Positions 13,032-24,789 are shown, counted from the stretch's first letter. The stretch is DNA of 64,000 nucleotides from Myotis daubentonii (GCF_963259705.1 NC_081850.1:34625799-34689798); one strand, 5' to 3'. The notes: generated from the letters alone by a model not told the origin. Numbers and translations: made by a program.

Positions 13032-13039
13032 ACTAGAGC

Positions 13040-14254
13040 CTTATTGATTTATTGATTTATTTATTGGCAAAGTTGTTTAGGACAGCAACTTAAAATTATT
13101 TTATCTTCCTGGGGGAATGAGTCTTTTATCACCATCACCACCACCACCAACAACAAAACTCCTCTATCACTGGGCACCCTACCACAGAAAATGGGTGTAA
13201 TGAGATAGCTAAAAGGTTGCTACTTACAGTAGTGTGAAAGGTGAATAGTGGAAGTTATAAACCAGATGTCAAAAAGATTCATTGAAAACCATACAATGGA
13301 AAACACTTTGCAATGAATTAAGAACAAAATTATGAAGTAAGTTTAATACTTATAAAATATTATTGAATTCCAATGCAGATTAAAAAACAATTTGAAACAT
13401 CTATCTATGTATAGAGAAAAAACCTGGAGGATCTGCAACAAAATGTTAATTGTCGCTGGATGCACAAATTATAACCTGTATTTGCTTCATTTTACTTGTA
13501 TGTAGTTTCTACCTTTCACAGGGCCCATGGAGTACCAGTGTCATCGTTGAAAGTTAAGTAAAAATGAATAAATCCACCTGCTTAATTCCCCCTACTGCAC
13601 CTAAGAGAACAAACATACAGTTTGAATATTTTGTTCTCATAGCACCTTCAGCCATCTGACCATGTTAATACTATGTTCTGCTGATGGTTTGTATCTCCTT
13701 CTCACTCCTCCTGCCACCTATCACTGAGTGCCAACTGAGCAGCCCTAGAAATTTCAGTCATTCTGACAGGACTTTGTTCCTGCTCCACTTTATTTTGCAT
13801 TAATGAGTTCTCTTCTCACTGTAGTAGTAATTGCTATGGTGTTCTCTAGAGACCACACCGCTGGCTGTGTTTAGTTCTGAGCCTCTCGATTGCAGGCACG
13901 AGGCAGGAAAGACTTGAGAGAAGATTGCTGGAAGTACTTCAGGGGCCCTGGAGGCACTGATTTAGGAGGCGGTTGAAAGACATACATGTGAATATGTCAA
14001 CTCTGCACTGACTAAATAGGGAATGTGGGGAAACAGGCTTCCGGTTTGTGAAAAATGTAAACACCAGGAGCGTTCCATGGGGTGAGTAGGTGAGACCCCT
14101 GGGAGGTAGAGAGCGGGGACTGGGCTGGGGAAGCGTCTGACACCGGGCGGGACAATTCTGCCTCCAGAGAATCTCTAAGAAGAGTATTCACCCCAGGATT
14201 GCAGGATTGCCAAATATTGAGAAAATATTCAACAAAGCAAATGGGGTGAAGAAC
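13040..14254. other. Unannotated region
   Basis: The first about 90 bp may continue the antisense LINE-1. The remainder shows no gene or confident repeat beyond a short CCA/ACA-rich patch at 13130-13160. Confidence 0.5.
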
Positions 14255-14520
14255 TTGTTTTTTCACTCACCATCACCTCATGGAAATTGTTCCATATCAG
14301 TACATCTAGTTTCCTTCCTAAAAAAAAATTGCATTGTATTCCATAGTATGAAGGTACCAAATTATTCCAACATCTTTTTTTTTAAGTTCTTTGCAGTCTC
14401 TTTTGCAGTGAATTTCCTTGTCTACACATCTCCTGCACTTGTGTGATTGTGTAATGGAGTTGCGTCAATACATTGGAGTGAGTTCAACTAGTGAGAATGA
14501 AAAACATCCCATAAATTTCT
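14255..14520 (-). mobile_element. Old LINE-1 (L1M) 3' fragment, antisense
   Basis: The + strand shows the reverse of a typical old L1 3' end: GTTCCATATCAGTACATCTA, then a CATTGTATTCCATAGTATG block. It is non-coding and diverged. Confidence 0.65.
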
Positions 14521-14719
14521 GAAATGATGGATTGCTCTATAGCCATGATAACAAGGAGCCACTAGAATTCCTTATAATCCAATGGATCAATAACTTAAAC
14601 AGGTTTTTGTGTTTGTTTGTCTTTTACCAGCCAATCAATTAATGTCAATCCCACCCTTCTAAAAACCAACCAATCATAGATGGAATGCATTCCAATGAAT
14701 ATGCCTTAAATTCCAACCA

Positions 14720-14752
14720 CCAACCAACCAACCAACCAACCAACCAACCAAC
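14720..14752. repeat. (CCAA)n microsatellite
   Basis: About eight CAAC tetranucleotide units in a row, preceded by diverged copies of the same motif. Confidence 0.95.
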
Positions 14753-14857
14753 CGTGTCACCCAAGTTACCAGACTTCTATAGATGATGTCAGCCCACTTA
14801 CACCTCTTAACAGCTGCAACCTCTCAATTTTATGTTTTAAAAAACAAAGCAGCTCAT

Positions 14858-15090
14858 GCCAGTGTAGCTCAGCTGGTTGGGTGTCATCCAATGCATCTCG
14901 GGTCCGGTGCACTGGATGCATCTGGTCAGGGCACAGGCCTGGGTTACAGTGAATCCCCCAGTAGGAAGCACGCAAGAGGCAACCAATGGATGTTGCCCTT
15001 AGATTGATGTTGCCCTCTCACATCGATGTTTTTCTCTCTACCCTTCTCTCTAAAAATCAATGTAAAAGTCTTAAAAACACACACACACAG
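14858..15090 (+). mobile_element. tRNA-derived SINE, divergent Ves-related head
   Basis: It has a box A-like TAGCTCAGCTGGTTGG at about 14873, a degenerate box B, and the bat SINE body with TCACATCGATGTTTTTCTCT. It ends in an A-rich tail with a short CA run. The head differs from the common Ves consensus, so it represents another subfamily or an old copy. Confidence 0.8.
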
Positions 15091-15394
15091 CAGTGTACTC
15101 TATGCAGAGGCAATGTGCCCGAGCAGAACTCCCCTTTAACATCAATAACTTCAGCTTGGCCTTCTTATTTCAGGTGCTGTGTGATGGTCTCGTCCTTTGT
15201 TACTAGAAATGCTGTAAAATTATATTTTGCATGTGTGTGTCTACACATTTATACATTTCTTACCCATAGATTACATTAAAACTCTGTCAGGCATGCAGTA
15301 CTTGGAGGTGAATTGAAGGGATTTCAAGATAAATTTGTAACTTTTGCGTAGATTTTAACCTTAAAATCTGGCCCCTTCAGAAGCTTCGGTTCCG

Positions 15395-15560
15395 GTCCAT
15401 TTGTGGTCCATTTTTAGAAGTGGAATTTCTGAGGAATAAGAGATGGGTATTTTGAAATTTGATACATACTATCCTGCAAAGAGATTTCTCAATTTATTTA
15501 AACATCATCAATGAGCAGGATGCGTATTTGTCTCTTAATCAATACAATTTTTAAATATTT
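15395..15560 (-). mobile_element. Old LINE-1 fragment, antisense
   Basis: It resembles the old L1 3' region read backwards (TTTTTAGAAGTGGAATTTCTG, then a TTTGATACATACTATCCTGCAAA block). It probably belongs to the same old copy as 14255-14520, split by the SINE at 14858-15090. Confidence 0.55.
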
Positions 15561-16430
15561 TGTGACTCCACAAAGTAAAAAAAAAAAAAATTTTCCCCTT
15601 AGATTTCTATTTCATATTTTTCCAATTAAATAATCTTCTCTATATAAAAAAAAGTATTTCCTTTTTTGTGTGGTGTGTATAGTCTGTGGGCTAAATGATT
15701 TTTGGAAATGATCCTCGAGGCTGATTGTCTCAGGGATAGTACTCTGCATGAAGAAAGGAGAAAAGCAGTTGTCATGCATTTTTGTGTGCAGTTGGCTAAC
15801 ACACTAAAGGTTCTATTTGATCAATTAATTTCTAATATCAGAAAAACAATTCATTATTTGAAGAAAAACAGAGTGTTCTTAAGATGAAAAGGAGGAGAAA
15901 ACTTTGAGTTAAGGTTGAGGCAGTTCTCTGCCCCCACTTGTGTTAAAGCCCACACAGGTTAAAGTGGTTTCTATTTTTAAAGAGCAGAGACGGCAGCTGT
16001 TGTGGAGTGCAGGCCTGCTCAGCAGGCACCTGGGGGAGATGATTGGCAGGTACTGCTGAAGGTCCATGCAAAGTACTGAGCGCTGCCCACTCTGAGACCC
16101 AGGGCGGTGTGGGCTCAGTAAACCTGCAGAGGCTCACTCACAAGTGACCATTGGGGCTGTTTCTACCAAGGCCAGCTGCCCCGTTCCCTTCTTATCTGGG
16201 AAGGTATGTCAAATAGCGTTAATAAAATTCTTTGTGTGGGTCTTAGTATTACTGAGCACTTTTACCGGTATTATTCCCACTGCTATACTTTATGCTAGAG
16301 AACTGGGCCTGTTTGGGGAATGGAAACAAATTTTAAAGTAGCCCCAATAAAGTTAAGAAGGTAATCCTGACATTCCAGTGTATGAGCTTTATTATTACCC
16401 CCGCCCCCCTCTAATAAATGGGGAACACTT
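15561..16430. other. Unannotated region
   Basis: No recognisable gene or repeat. Short frames at 15702-15887 and 16144-16341 have no domain or splice support. Confidence 0.5.
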
Positions 16431-16445
16431 AAAGCACAGAGAGAT

Positions 16446-16666
16446 CGCCCTGACTGGTTTGGCTCAGTGGATGGAGCGTCGGCCTGCGGACTGAAGGGTC
16501 CTGGGTTCGATTCCAGTTTGGGGCATGTACCTTGGTTGCGGGCACATCCCCAGTAGGGGGTGTGCAGGAGGCAGCTGATCGGTGTTTCTCTCTCATCAAT
16601 GTTTCTAGCTCTCTGTCCCTCTCCCTTCCTCTCTGTAAAAAATCAATAAAATATATTTTTTTAAAA
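16446..16666 (+). mobile_element. Ves SINE with perfect 15-bp target duplication
   Basis: It is a full-length young-type Ves: head GCCCTGACTGGTTTGGCTCA, box A TGGCTCAGTGG, box B GGTTCGATTCC, then the GCAGGAGGCAGCTGAT block, CTCTGTAAAAAATCAATAAA and an A/T tail. The flanks AAAGCACAGAGAGAT at 16431-16445 and 16667-16681 are identical, showing a recent LINE-1-mediated insertion. Confidence 0.97.
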
Positions 16667-16825
16667 AAAGCACAGAGAGATTAACAGAGGGTACCGACTG
16701 TGAGGGTGAAATGGAAATACAGATCTGCTTACTTGGAACCCTGTCTCTTTGCATCATAAGAAACTAAAAGCTATATACGTAAACACCCCAAAATATTAGC
16801 TCTTCAGCATATACATACTAAGAAT

Positions 16826-17032
16826 CTTTTTTTTATTTTTTTAAATATGTTTTTATTGATTTTAGAGAGAGAGGAAGGGAGCGGGAGAGTGAGAGAAACA
16901 TTGATCAGCTGCCTCCTGCATGGCCCCTACTGGGGATCTAGCCCACAACATGGACATGTGCCCTGGCTGGGAATGGAACTGGTGACTTCCCATGCATGGG
17001 ATGACTCAACTGACTAGCCACACCAGCAGGGC
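16826..17032 (-). mobile_element. Ves-type SINE, antisense
   Basis: The minus strand shows a diverged tRNA-like head (from about 17032 downwards), the GGAGGCAGCTGATC block and the T/A-rich tail. Flanks ACTAAGAATCTTTTT and ACTAGGAATTCTTTT look like a decayed target duplication, implying an older copy than the SINE at 16446. Confidence 0.88.
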
Positions 17033-17129
17033 ACTAGGAATTCTTTTTAAAATAGCAACCTAATTTGCCAAGTATAAGAATTAGTGGAGGATGAAAGAGT
17101 AATGCAGAACTACAGAAGATTTGAATTTA

Positions 17130-18197
17130 CTAGGGGCCCGGTGCACGAAATTCGTGCACTGGGTGTGTGTGTGTGGGGGGAGTGTCCCTCAGCCCAGCCT
17201 GCCCCCTCTCACATACTGGGAGCCCTCAGGCGTTGACCCCCATCACCCTCTGATCACCTGATCGGCCCCTTGCCCAGGCCTGACGCCTCCGCCAGAGGTG
17301 TCAGGCTTGGACAGGGGACCCCCATCTCCCCCCGATCACTGGCTCTGGCCCCCGCCCAGGCCTGAGGCCTCTGGCCCAGGAATCATGCCTGGGCAGGGGA
17401 CCCCCATCTCCCTCTGATTGCTTGCTCCACCCCCCGCCCAAGCCTGATGCCTCTGACCCAGGCTTCAGGCCTGGGCAAGGGGACCATCATATCCCCCCAA
17501 TCCCCGGCTCCACCCCCCACCCAGGCCTGATGCCTCGGCCAGAGGAGTTGACCCTCATCACCCTCCGATCACCAATCACTGGATCGGCCCCTTGACCAGG
17601 CCTGAGGCCTCCGGCAGAGGTGTCAGGCCTGGGCAGGGGACCCCCAGCTCCCCGCAGTTGCAGGCTCCACCCCTGCCCAGGCCTAACACCTCTGGCTGAG
17701 GCGTCCGGCTCAGGCAGCGGGGACCCGCAGCTGCAGCGGCCCCGCGATCGTGGGCTCTGCTTTAGGCCCAGGCAAGGGACCCCTAGCTCCCAGGACTGCC
17801 AGCTTCGACCATGCCCAGCTCCCATCGCTGGCTCCACCCCTACTTCCTGCTATCACTGGCCAGGGCGGAAAAGGCGCCTGATTCTCCGATCATGGCTGGG
17901 GGGCAGGGCAAAGGTGGCCCCAGGGCCGCCTTTGTCCTGCCCCCCAGCTCTTAGCTCCCCCCTGGGTTTCCGATCACTGTCAGTGGCAGGGGGCTTCTTC
18001 CTGCTTTCCCTTTTGCCTCCCTGCATTGTGCCTACATATGCAAATTAACCGCCATCTTGTTGGCAATTAACTGCCAATCTTAGTTGGCAGTTAACTGCCA
18101 ATCATAGTTGGCAGTTAATTTGCATATAGCCCTGATTAGCCAATGAAAAGGGTATTGTCGTACGCCAATTACCATTTTTCTCTTTTATTAGTGTAGA
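17130..18197 (-). mobile_element. HeliBat-type Helitron, 1068 bp, GC-rich interior
   Basis: On the minus strand it begins with TC (18197-18196, TCTACACTAATAAAAGAG) and ends with CTAG (17133-17130). Just upstream of the end is the diagnostic hairpin GTGCACGAATTTCGTGCAC. The bases outside (T at 18198, A at 17129) give the A/T insertion site expected for Helitrons. The interior is GC-rich and contains repeated CCCAGGCCTGA-type units over about 17210-17830. Near the 5' end the motif TTGGCAGTTAACTGCCAA recurs as overlapping palindromes (18058-18122). No Rep/helicase is encoded, so it is non-autonomous. Open frames at 17487-17837 (-) and 17620-18048 (+) follow from the GC-rich repeats. Confidence 0.93.
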
Positions 18198-19095
18198 TGT
18201 TGAAAGCTTTTGAAACTAATGCTGTATCTGACAAACAGCACAAGTACTGCCGATTTGGTTCTGATTTCAAAGCTTAGGAAAGCTGTCTAAAGTGGCCCAC
18301 TTGGCATTTTTGTATTTATAACAATTGTTTTAAGATTTACTTTTATTGTCTGAAATTAGTTTATATATGTTGTCTCCTGGTGCAACATCTGCCTCAAGAA
18401 CTGAGCTGTTTGTTTCTCCTTCCAGCAAACACTGGTTGTAGAGCTTAATGATACAGTATCTTTGTCTGATTATGCAGTTTTTATTTTCAACTTGTACAGT
18501 AGAACTGTCATACTAATAATGTCCTCAGATCCAAAATTAATTTTGATCCTTGAAAGGTAAACATCTATGTGCTCTGTGTGTGTGAATGTTCTTGGCAATC
18601 TAATCGAGCAACTTTCCCCCCCAGACCATTATGAATTTGACAAATTTGGCAGACCTATAAGGAACTATTGAGCTGAAAATCTGCATTGTGCTTATAAACT
18701 CTAAGATTCTTTGCTTATCACTGATTTAAATTTTCTGTTAGGAAGGAGAAGTCAGAAATAATAAGCAACATAGTTGAAGAAATCAGAGACATACTGGATG
18801 CTTAAGCAAAAAAAGGAGGACCCCGGAAGTCAGTGGCTGGGCTGTTTCTGTCCTCTAGAAGGTAATAACCTGACTCTCACACTAGAGTTGTCAGTCTCAG
18901 CTTTGCAGTTGCAACTGGAAACTTCAGCAGTGCCCTGCAATGCGGGGGCTAGCTTGGCAGCCAGTTCTAGTGTCAGATTCAGATTTTTAATTTTTAGGAA
19001 TGCCTTCCTTCTCTAAATTTCTCATTTTAATTGCACCTAGTATTTTGTGTCTATCTGTTTTTAAATGGACATTAACTGAGTTGTTACCATGGGCC
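18198..19095. other. Unannotated, no recognised repeat
   Basis: 900 bp of unique-looking sequence with no confident exon or transposon. A frame at 18774-19016 (+) has no support beyond being open. Confidence 0.5.
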
Positions 19096-19241
19096 AAATA
19101 TTGTCATTCATTCAATAAAATTAATCAATTGCCTTCTATGAACCAGGAACTGGATTAAATGTTATGGATTTGACAGTGAGCAAAACTGATGTTCATGGGG
19201 TTTACAATAGTGTGGGGGAGATAAATGTTTGTGAAATCACA

Positions 19242-19275
<34 letters not shown>

Positions 19276-19335
19276 CATACATGGTTATAATCTATGATGA
19301 GTGCTCTGAAGGAAAAAAATGAGGTGCCCTAAGAG
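19096..19335 (+). repeat. L2-type ancient repeat split by (CA)n
   Basis: The order of motifs (CATTCATTCAATAAA, then a diverged GAACCAGGAACTGGATTAAA block, and later GATGAGTGCTCTGAAGGAAA) follows a common mammalian L2-like repeat. A perfect CA run (about 19244-19273) sits inside it. Confidence 0.65.
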
Positions 19336-19369
19336 AGTGGGGAGTCAGGGACCTTTTCCCTGGTCAGTG

Positions 19370-19480
19370 TTGTCACTTTCATATGCATTACTTGTTTACT
19401 CTTCATATCCACTCTTTGATACAGAAGCCACCATCCTCACTTTGCAGTTAAGGACCTGAGAACACAAAAGAGGTTCAAGT
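19370..19480. repeat. MIR-like fragment
   Basis: It contains the block CTTTGCAGTTAAGGACCTGA, close to the MIR core. Short and diverged. Confidence 0.55.
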
Positions 19481-21760
19481 GCTCATTATACCACACCTAG
19501 GATGCTCCTGTAGCAATTAAATACAAATGAAAGCGGAGTGCTGATTGGTTGGTTTATGAGCTCTTTGAAATCATCCTACTGTCCTTTGTTTATTCTGAAA
19601 ATTTTGTGTCAACATATCCCTGAAAAGATAAACAGGCTATTATTATAGCTTCAAAATGATGTGGCAATAGTTCAAAATGTCTGTAGCAAAACCAACCAAT
19701 GGCAAATATTATACACTTGTAATTGAATGGCACAGTTATCCTCCATTATGTATATACAATTCATCAGCTTCGGACTAGCTGCTGCGTGTTTTAACAGCAA
19801 GTCTGACTGCCGATGCAACTCCTCCCAAGGTTAGAAGAGAGCTGCTTTAAGTGAGGCCCACAAGAGGCGAACGCGCAGCACTGTTAGAATTAGAAATAAA
19901 AGTTCTTGGGCGCTAACCAGGTCTGGCAAGTCAGACTCGCTAGGGGCGGGGCGCAGCAATCTGCCTTTTAACCATCTCTTCAGGTGATTCTTATGCATGA
20001 CAAAGCTTGGCCTGTGTTGCCCTTTAAGATGTGGGCTAGTGCTAAAACTGGCCTCAACCATATAATACTTACAAATGAGAATGCACGTAGACCAGTGAAT
20101 CCATATCAGCGATTGCTCTACTTACATAGGATATTAAAACTGGCAGGAAGCATTGACTGGCAAAGCAACTTTCACTTCTGAAGAAGTTGAAAGAAGTATG
20201 GACATGTGAGTAAAATATATGCTGATGCATATTTTTGGTATCATCCATTTTATTCTTTCTAGTATGTTCTCTAATAACTCTGATAATCAAGTGTATCCTG
20301 GTATATGGTGAGTTGCTGAGAGAATCAGAGTTGGGTCAGTCAGTAAGCTTGCTATGTCTGTCCTGTAATTCTGCTTCGGGATCAAGAAAAGAACCGTGTG
20401 GAAAATCATGCATCAATCTCATAGGAACACATCATCTCTGTGGGATAAACTCCAGGCAGGTGATCAGCAAAGTCATATCTTTGTAACTGACTAGTGCAAG
20501 GGGCCTGGCCCTGGATTGAAAGGCGGACGGGCAGATTAATAATAATCACGTTCATTTTCAAAATGCCCCTCCTGCCCGCCAACCCTTCTCTCAGCTGTCC
20601 CCAATTTACTTTTTATGTTTACTTTCACCTTCATACAAATGGCTCTGGATCAAATCCAACCAATGGCAACATAGCTGCTGCTTATGTATTTGGTAGTTTA
20701 CAAAACATGCCAGTGTGCCTGTGGGCATGAGAACAATATAAATCATAAGCCATAAATAAATGACAGAACAACAAAAACAAAAGTAAGTAAAAGCTGAAAC
20801 TCACATGCCTTTGTAAGTAATAAGCTTTTTTTCTCTTATCCGGGGAAAAGGCAGTCAATTCTCTATTACCTCTCTCATACCTGCGAGTATTCTTTTTCAA
20901 TAAAAAAGCTGACTGGATACCACGATTAGCTGGCTAAAGGGAACATGTCAGAAATAACTTCTAAAAGAATTCTAATGGTTGCCTTCAGGTAAGGAAATAT
21001 GGCTGATTTAAGCTTTTGTCTTTTTACTTTTCCATGTTTTCTTCAATGAATAATAACAGTAATGACAGCCATTATATATTTAGTGCTTGCTAAGCTGTTG
21101 TTTACTTTTCACAATAAGCTTACAGGGTCCTTGTGGGTTTACTGTAAAAGCTCCTATAAATTCAAAGCATCTGAGTAATTTACCTGGTTGCCCAGGTAAT
21201 GAAGAGTGGGGCTGATACTGGGCCCCAAATCGGCCTCTTCCCAGGCCTCTTCCTCGGCTCCTCAGCATGGCTTGCTCCTTCCTTGCACTCCCAACCCTAT
21301 GGGCCTCCCTTTCACTTCTTGTTAGAAAAGACCTGTAAATACAAGAGTTGCAACAAGAAGGCGAAGCATGGTCTTCAACCTCGGCTGGGAAGGTGTGCAC
21401 CCAGTGACTTCTTTCCAGAGGGTTCAAGAGGAAGAAGCTGGGGCGTGGCTTGCTGGTTCCCTAGTTTGACCCTCTGACTTTCATTCAGTCTCTGCGAACA
21501 GGAAAGCACAGCCCCTCCCTGGCGCATGCTTTGGCCCGCAGATGGGAGGCAGGAACTCAGCAGGTAAACCTGCCCAGTGCTCTCCGCCAACATTCCGTCA
21601 TGGGCAAGAGCTCCTCTGCCTTCCTTTTCAGTGACTCCTGAGCTGGTTTGAGAAAGTTCGGTGGCCCTGAGAAGAAAGTGCTGATGACAGAAATGACGAA
21701 GTGGAAGAGAGTGATGGCTGTTAGGAAAACAGAAGTTTGGGATAAATTAAAAATATAAAG
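19481..21760. other. Unannotated intergenic or intronic DNA
   Basis: 2.3 kb without a confident gene. A patch around 21060-21200 is vaguely MIR-like. Frames at 20235-20486, 21080-21427 and 21199-21477 have no splice context or recognisable domain. The near absence of young repeats from 18.2 to 21.7 kb is noted. Confidence 0.5.
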
Positions 21761-21763
21761 TCA

Positions 21764-21988
21764 CCCGCCTGCCATGGCTCTGTGGTTGAGCATTGACCCA
21801 TGAACCAGGAGGGCACCATTTGATTCCCAGTCAGGGCACATGCCTGGGTGGTGGGCTAGATGCCCAGTGGGGGGCATGCAGAGGCAGCCAATTAATGGTT
21901 CTCTCTCATCGATGTTTCTCTCTCTCTCCCTTTCTCTCTGCCTCTCAAATCAATGAAAACATATTCTCGGGTAAAGATTAAAAAAATA
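21764..21988 (+). mobile_element. Ves-related SINE
   Basis: Its head is diverged from young Ves (CCGCCTGCCATGGCTCTGTG, with box B decayed to GATTCCCAGTCAGGGCA). It is followed by the conserved CCCAGTGGGGGGCATGCAG and CTCTCATCGATGTTTCTCTC blocks and an A-rich end. Confidence 0.85.
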
Positions 21989-22004
21989 ACGAGAGTAATA
22001 ATAG

Positions 22005-22115
22005 TGTCTCTCTCACAAGGAGTGGGGAGGAGTGAATGAATTAATGTATGTAATATGCTTAGAACAGTGCCAGGCATGGAGTAAGCATTCTGAGTTAGAT
22101 GTCATGGTTATGACA
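22005..22115 (+). repeat. MIR 3' part
   Basis: It contains GCTTAGAACAGTGCCAGGCA and GTAAGCATTC, the conserved end of MIR elements. Confidence 0.8.
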
Positions 22116-23339
22116 GGCTTTGGTATCCCAGCGACCTCCTCCCTTTGGTTATCTGCTCATCCCTCCTTTAGATAATGGGAGTTTGGTAAGGCCTCCTCTC
22201 TCTGAGCCACATCACACGTTGGGTGGACCTATCAGGACAAGCCAGTCATTTTCAAAGAACCAGGCTGCTCCGAGTTAGAGGGGGGCCGGATGCAGCTCTA
22301 TGGTGCTTATACCAGAACCCTTTCCACAGCTTCCACTCTTGAAAGAACACCTGCTTCCCAGGGGCTTCCAGGGCACACATCAAAGCCAAGAGGCTGTGGG
22401 AAGAGAGAATGAGATGAGAAGGAAGAGCAGGATACTCAGATGAAAGCAAAGAGACAGAGAAGGAGAGGCGAGAAAGCCTAGGAGGGAGTAAGGGGAGGAG
22501 CCAGAAAGGCCACCTTAGGAACTAGACCATCTCAGAGGTGGGGAGGAGGGAAGAAATAAAGGTTCAGCAGCCCCTTGGAAACTGAAGTCACAGGCCCCGG
22601 GGCCTCCAGGGACGCCCTTTGCTGCCAAGTCAGCCCGCTTAGTTGCAGACAGTGTCTTCATGCAATCCCTGTGCATTACAATGCTGTCTCCGCCAACCAT
22701 CCTGCCAGGAGGTCACAGATCCGGACATACACAAGTTGGTTCAGAATTTGAAGAAAAGTCTCCTGTTTGGCACATGAGTCTATGACTGTTGGGGCTCTTG
22801 TCAAAGGACGGCGTCCTTTCTTAACGCCCCGCAGCGGGATCTCTGCACAGAAGACCAACAACATGGGGTTGGGGTCCCCAGCATTTGCAGCCGAGGATGC
22901 TGGAGCCAGAGGCCCAGGGTAGGTCACTGCTGGAGTCAGGCGTCAACGTGGAGACAAGAGTACCTGGCCCTCCTACCCGCGTCTAGGGAAATGCTCACCA
23001 TCTAGCAGCCAGGTACATGCGGGGCGAAGAAAGGGGTTATTCGTCATTCGTGCCCAGGGAGCTGCACGAATCCCTGGGCTCTCCCCACCCTGCCACCCCA
23101 CCTCCCTGCTGCTGTCGGGACCCTGCCCATAAGGCAAGAACTGGGCACTTGGGACCTTGGCTCCCAAATGGGCACCAGTAGCCCCAAAACCTCCAGGAGA
23201 GGGAGGGCCCACCAGAGAGCCAGGCCCAGGCAGTTCCAAACCAATGCCCCGGCCCTCTGAGCGGTCCCGGCGAACAGCAGGTGTCACCCTTCTGCTTCCA
23301 AACCCCCACTGCCTCCAGGTGCATCTCGCTCTCCAAACT
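22116..23339. other. Upstream flank of CpG island
   Basis: No confident coding exon. GC content rises towards the island. Frames at 22515-22700, 22676-22927 and the long minus-strand frame 22973-23920 look like composition artefacts: Arg/Pro/Ala/Gly-rich, no domain. Confidence 0.5.
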
Positions 23340-24000
23340 TGAGTGTTCTCAGCTGCGCGCCCCGCAGAGCGGCTGCGCCCGCGTGCGCTCGCCGCGCGCT
23401 CCCGCGCCCCGGGGTAGGGCGGGGGTGGAGGGCCGCAGGTGTCCGAGAAGCCCGCCGGGCCGGGAGGTGAGGGCCGCGGCGCCGCTGCCAAGTCCCTCCC
23501 CTTCCCCAGCAGCTTCTCCCGGCGCCCGGGGCGCGGAGGAGGTGCCGCCAGGGTTCCGGGCGAGGCGCGCGCACCATGGCCGCGGCCCCAGCTCCAGGCC
23601 GGGTCCCCGCGCGCCTGCACTACCGCGTGCAGCTGCGCTTCGTGACGGAGGAGCAGCTCTTCACGCCCGGGCCGCTCACGACCCCCAACCCGAAATCTCT
23701 GCGGCTGGAGGTGCACGCAGCAGGGGAGGAGGCAGACGCCACGGTGACTGACGGTGAAGTACTGGGCGCCACCCACCCGCCAGGCCCGCTCGCAGTAGCG
23801 GCCTGTGGGCGCGCGTACGGGGAGCCGCGGTGGGAAAGGACGCGCGAGGGCGGGCGGGGTGTGAGCCGGGCGCGTGTCCCCGGGCGCGGGCGCGCATCTG
23901 GGGCCTGCGCAGGTGTGCACCCCGATGGGTTCTGGGGTGAGGACCCCGGTCCCGAAAAGGCCCAGTGCATCCCGATGGGTCTGTATTGCTCTCCGAGAAG
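23340..24000. promoter_or_regulatory. CpG island promoter
   Basis: A sharp local rise in GC with many CpG dinucleotides (for example GCGCGCCCCGCAGAGCGG near 23355, and 23570-23890) in a genome that is otherwise CpG-poor. Such islands usually mark 5' ends of broadly expressed mammalian genes. An ATG in good Kozak context (GCACCATGGCC, A at -3 and G at +4) lies inside it at 23576. No TATA box is evident, which is normal for this promoter class. Confidence 0.8.
23576..23753 (+). CDS. Putative first coding exon of an unrecognised gene
   Basis: This is a CpG-island exon starting with a strong Kozak ATG. It encodes 59 residues plus one base: MAAAPAPGRVPARLHYRVQL, then a segment containing FVTEEQLFTP, LTTPNPKSL and LEVHAAGEEADATVTD. 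The composition looks like a real protein (alternating hydrophobic strand-like segments) rather than GC noise. The exon would end at the donor GACG|GTGAAG (phase 1). An alternative donor, CACG|GTGACT at 23743, would end it in phase 0. I do not recognise the family and no domain can be assigned from so short a piece. The next exon may be at 25038-25127 (compatible only with the phase-0 donor) or lie beyond the window. The start is chosen for context; an upstream start in the same frame would run into GC-rich 5' UTR. Confidence 0.55.
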
Positions 24001-24112
24001 TTGGACGCCAGGGACAGACAGGCCCTGAGAATTAGGCTTGGCCTACGTTAGCGATGTCAGCAGTGAGTCCTGAGAAGAAAGGCCTGAGTTCTCGCTGGGA
24101 ACCTCCTTTTTT

Positions 24113-24252
24113 TAAAAAAATTATTTATTTATTTTGATTTAAATTCTTTATTGTTGAAAGTGTTACGTATGTCTCCTGCCCCCCCCCCCCCCCATTTAAC
24201 CTCTCCCCGCCGCTCCCACCCCCCAGCACATGCCCTCACCCCCTGCTATCTG
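24113..24252 (-). mobile_element. LINE-1 3' terminus, antisense
   Basis: It is the reverse of the young bat L1 3' end: A-tail (seen as T/A-rich at 24110-24140), then ATTCTTTATTGTTGAAAGTG, a C run (about 24178-24194), and the ATGCCCTCACC block. It is a short, severely 5'-truncated copy inside the first intron of the CpG-island gene, if that gene is real. Confidence 0.85.
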
Positions 24253-24789
24253 TGAGTTGCTGGGAACCTCTTCGCGGGCAGAGCAGGGCAGGAACCGGTC
24301 CCCTGACTTCCCGTCCTGCTGAAGTTCAGCCTGCTGGGAGGATTGGGTGGGTGCGCACCTGTCTGAGCGGCTGTCACAGCCGGTGTGGCGAGTACTAGGC
24401 ATTAATTTTTGGTTCCAAAAGTGACCTATATCGAACTCGTGCAAGTGCAGTCCCCTGGGTCCCTGCAGTTGTGGGTATGTCCAGGGAATGCTTCTAACTT
24501 TAGTGGAAATCTCAGACCTTCTTGAGAATTCAAGGAAATGTATGGAACCTGGCCCCCAGAAAATGCGCTTACATATGCACTAACTCTGGATATAATAAAT
24601 GGGAGAGGCGCACACATCCTCCCCACAGCTTGTCACCCTTTTGTAGTAAGTGCAGAGCCGTCTCCCCCGCCCCCCCCCCCAACATAACATTTCAAGTCAA
24701 GTTCAGAGTGCTCTGCAATGCGGTGTGGTTCCAGTGGGGATTTCACATAACTCGCAAGTGCCATGGAAGGCTCCTCAGTGATAAGTAGA

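Noticed and set aside
16446..16666. tRNA-like head with box A and box B
   Set aside because: Belongs to a Ves SINE with body, tail and target duplication, not a functional tRNA gene. The same holds for the other SINE heads.
17487..18048. Open frames of 116 and 142 codons in the Helitron
   Set aside because: Made by GC-rich internal repeats; no Rep, helicase or captured-gene motif found.
22973..23920. 315-codon open frame on the minus strand of the CpG island
   Set aside because: Composition is Arg/Pro/Gly/Ala-driven, no domain is visible, and it overlaps the better-supported + strand first exon. GC-rich DNA lacks stop codons by chance.
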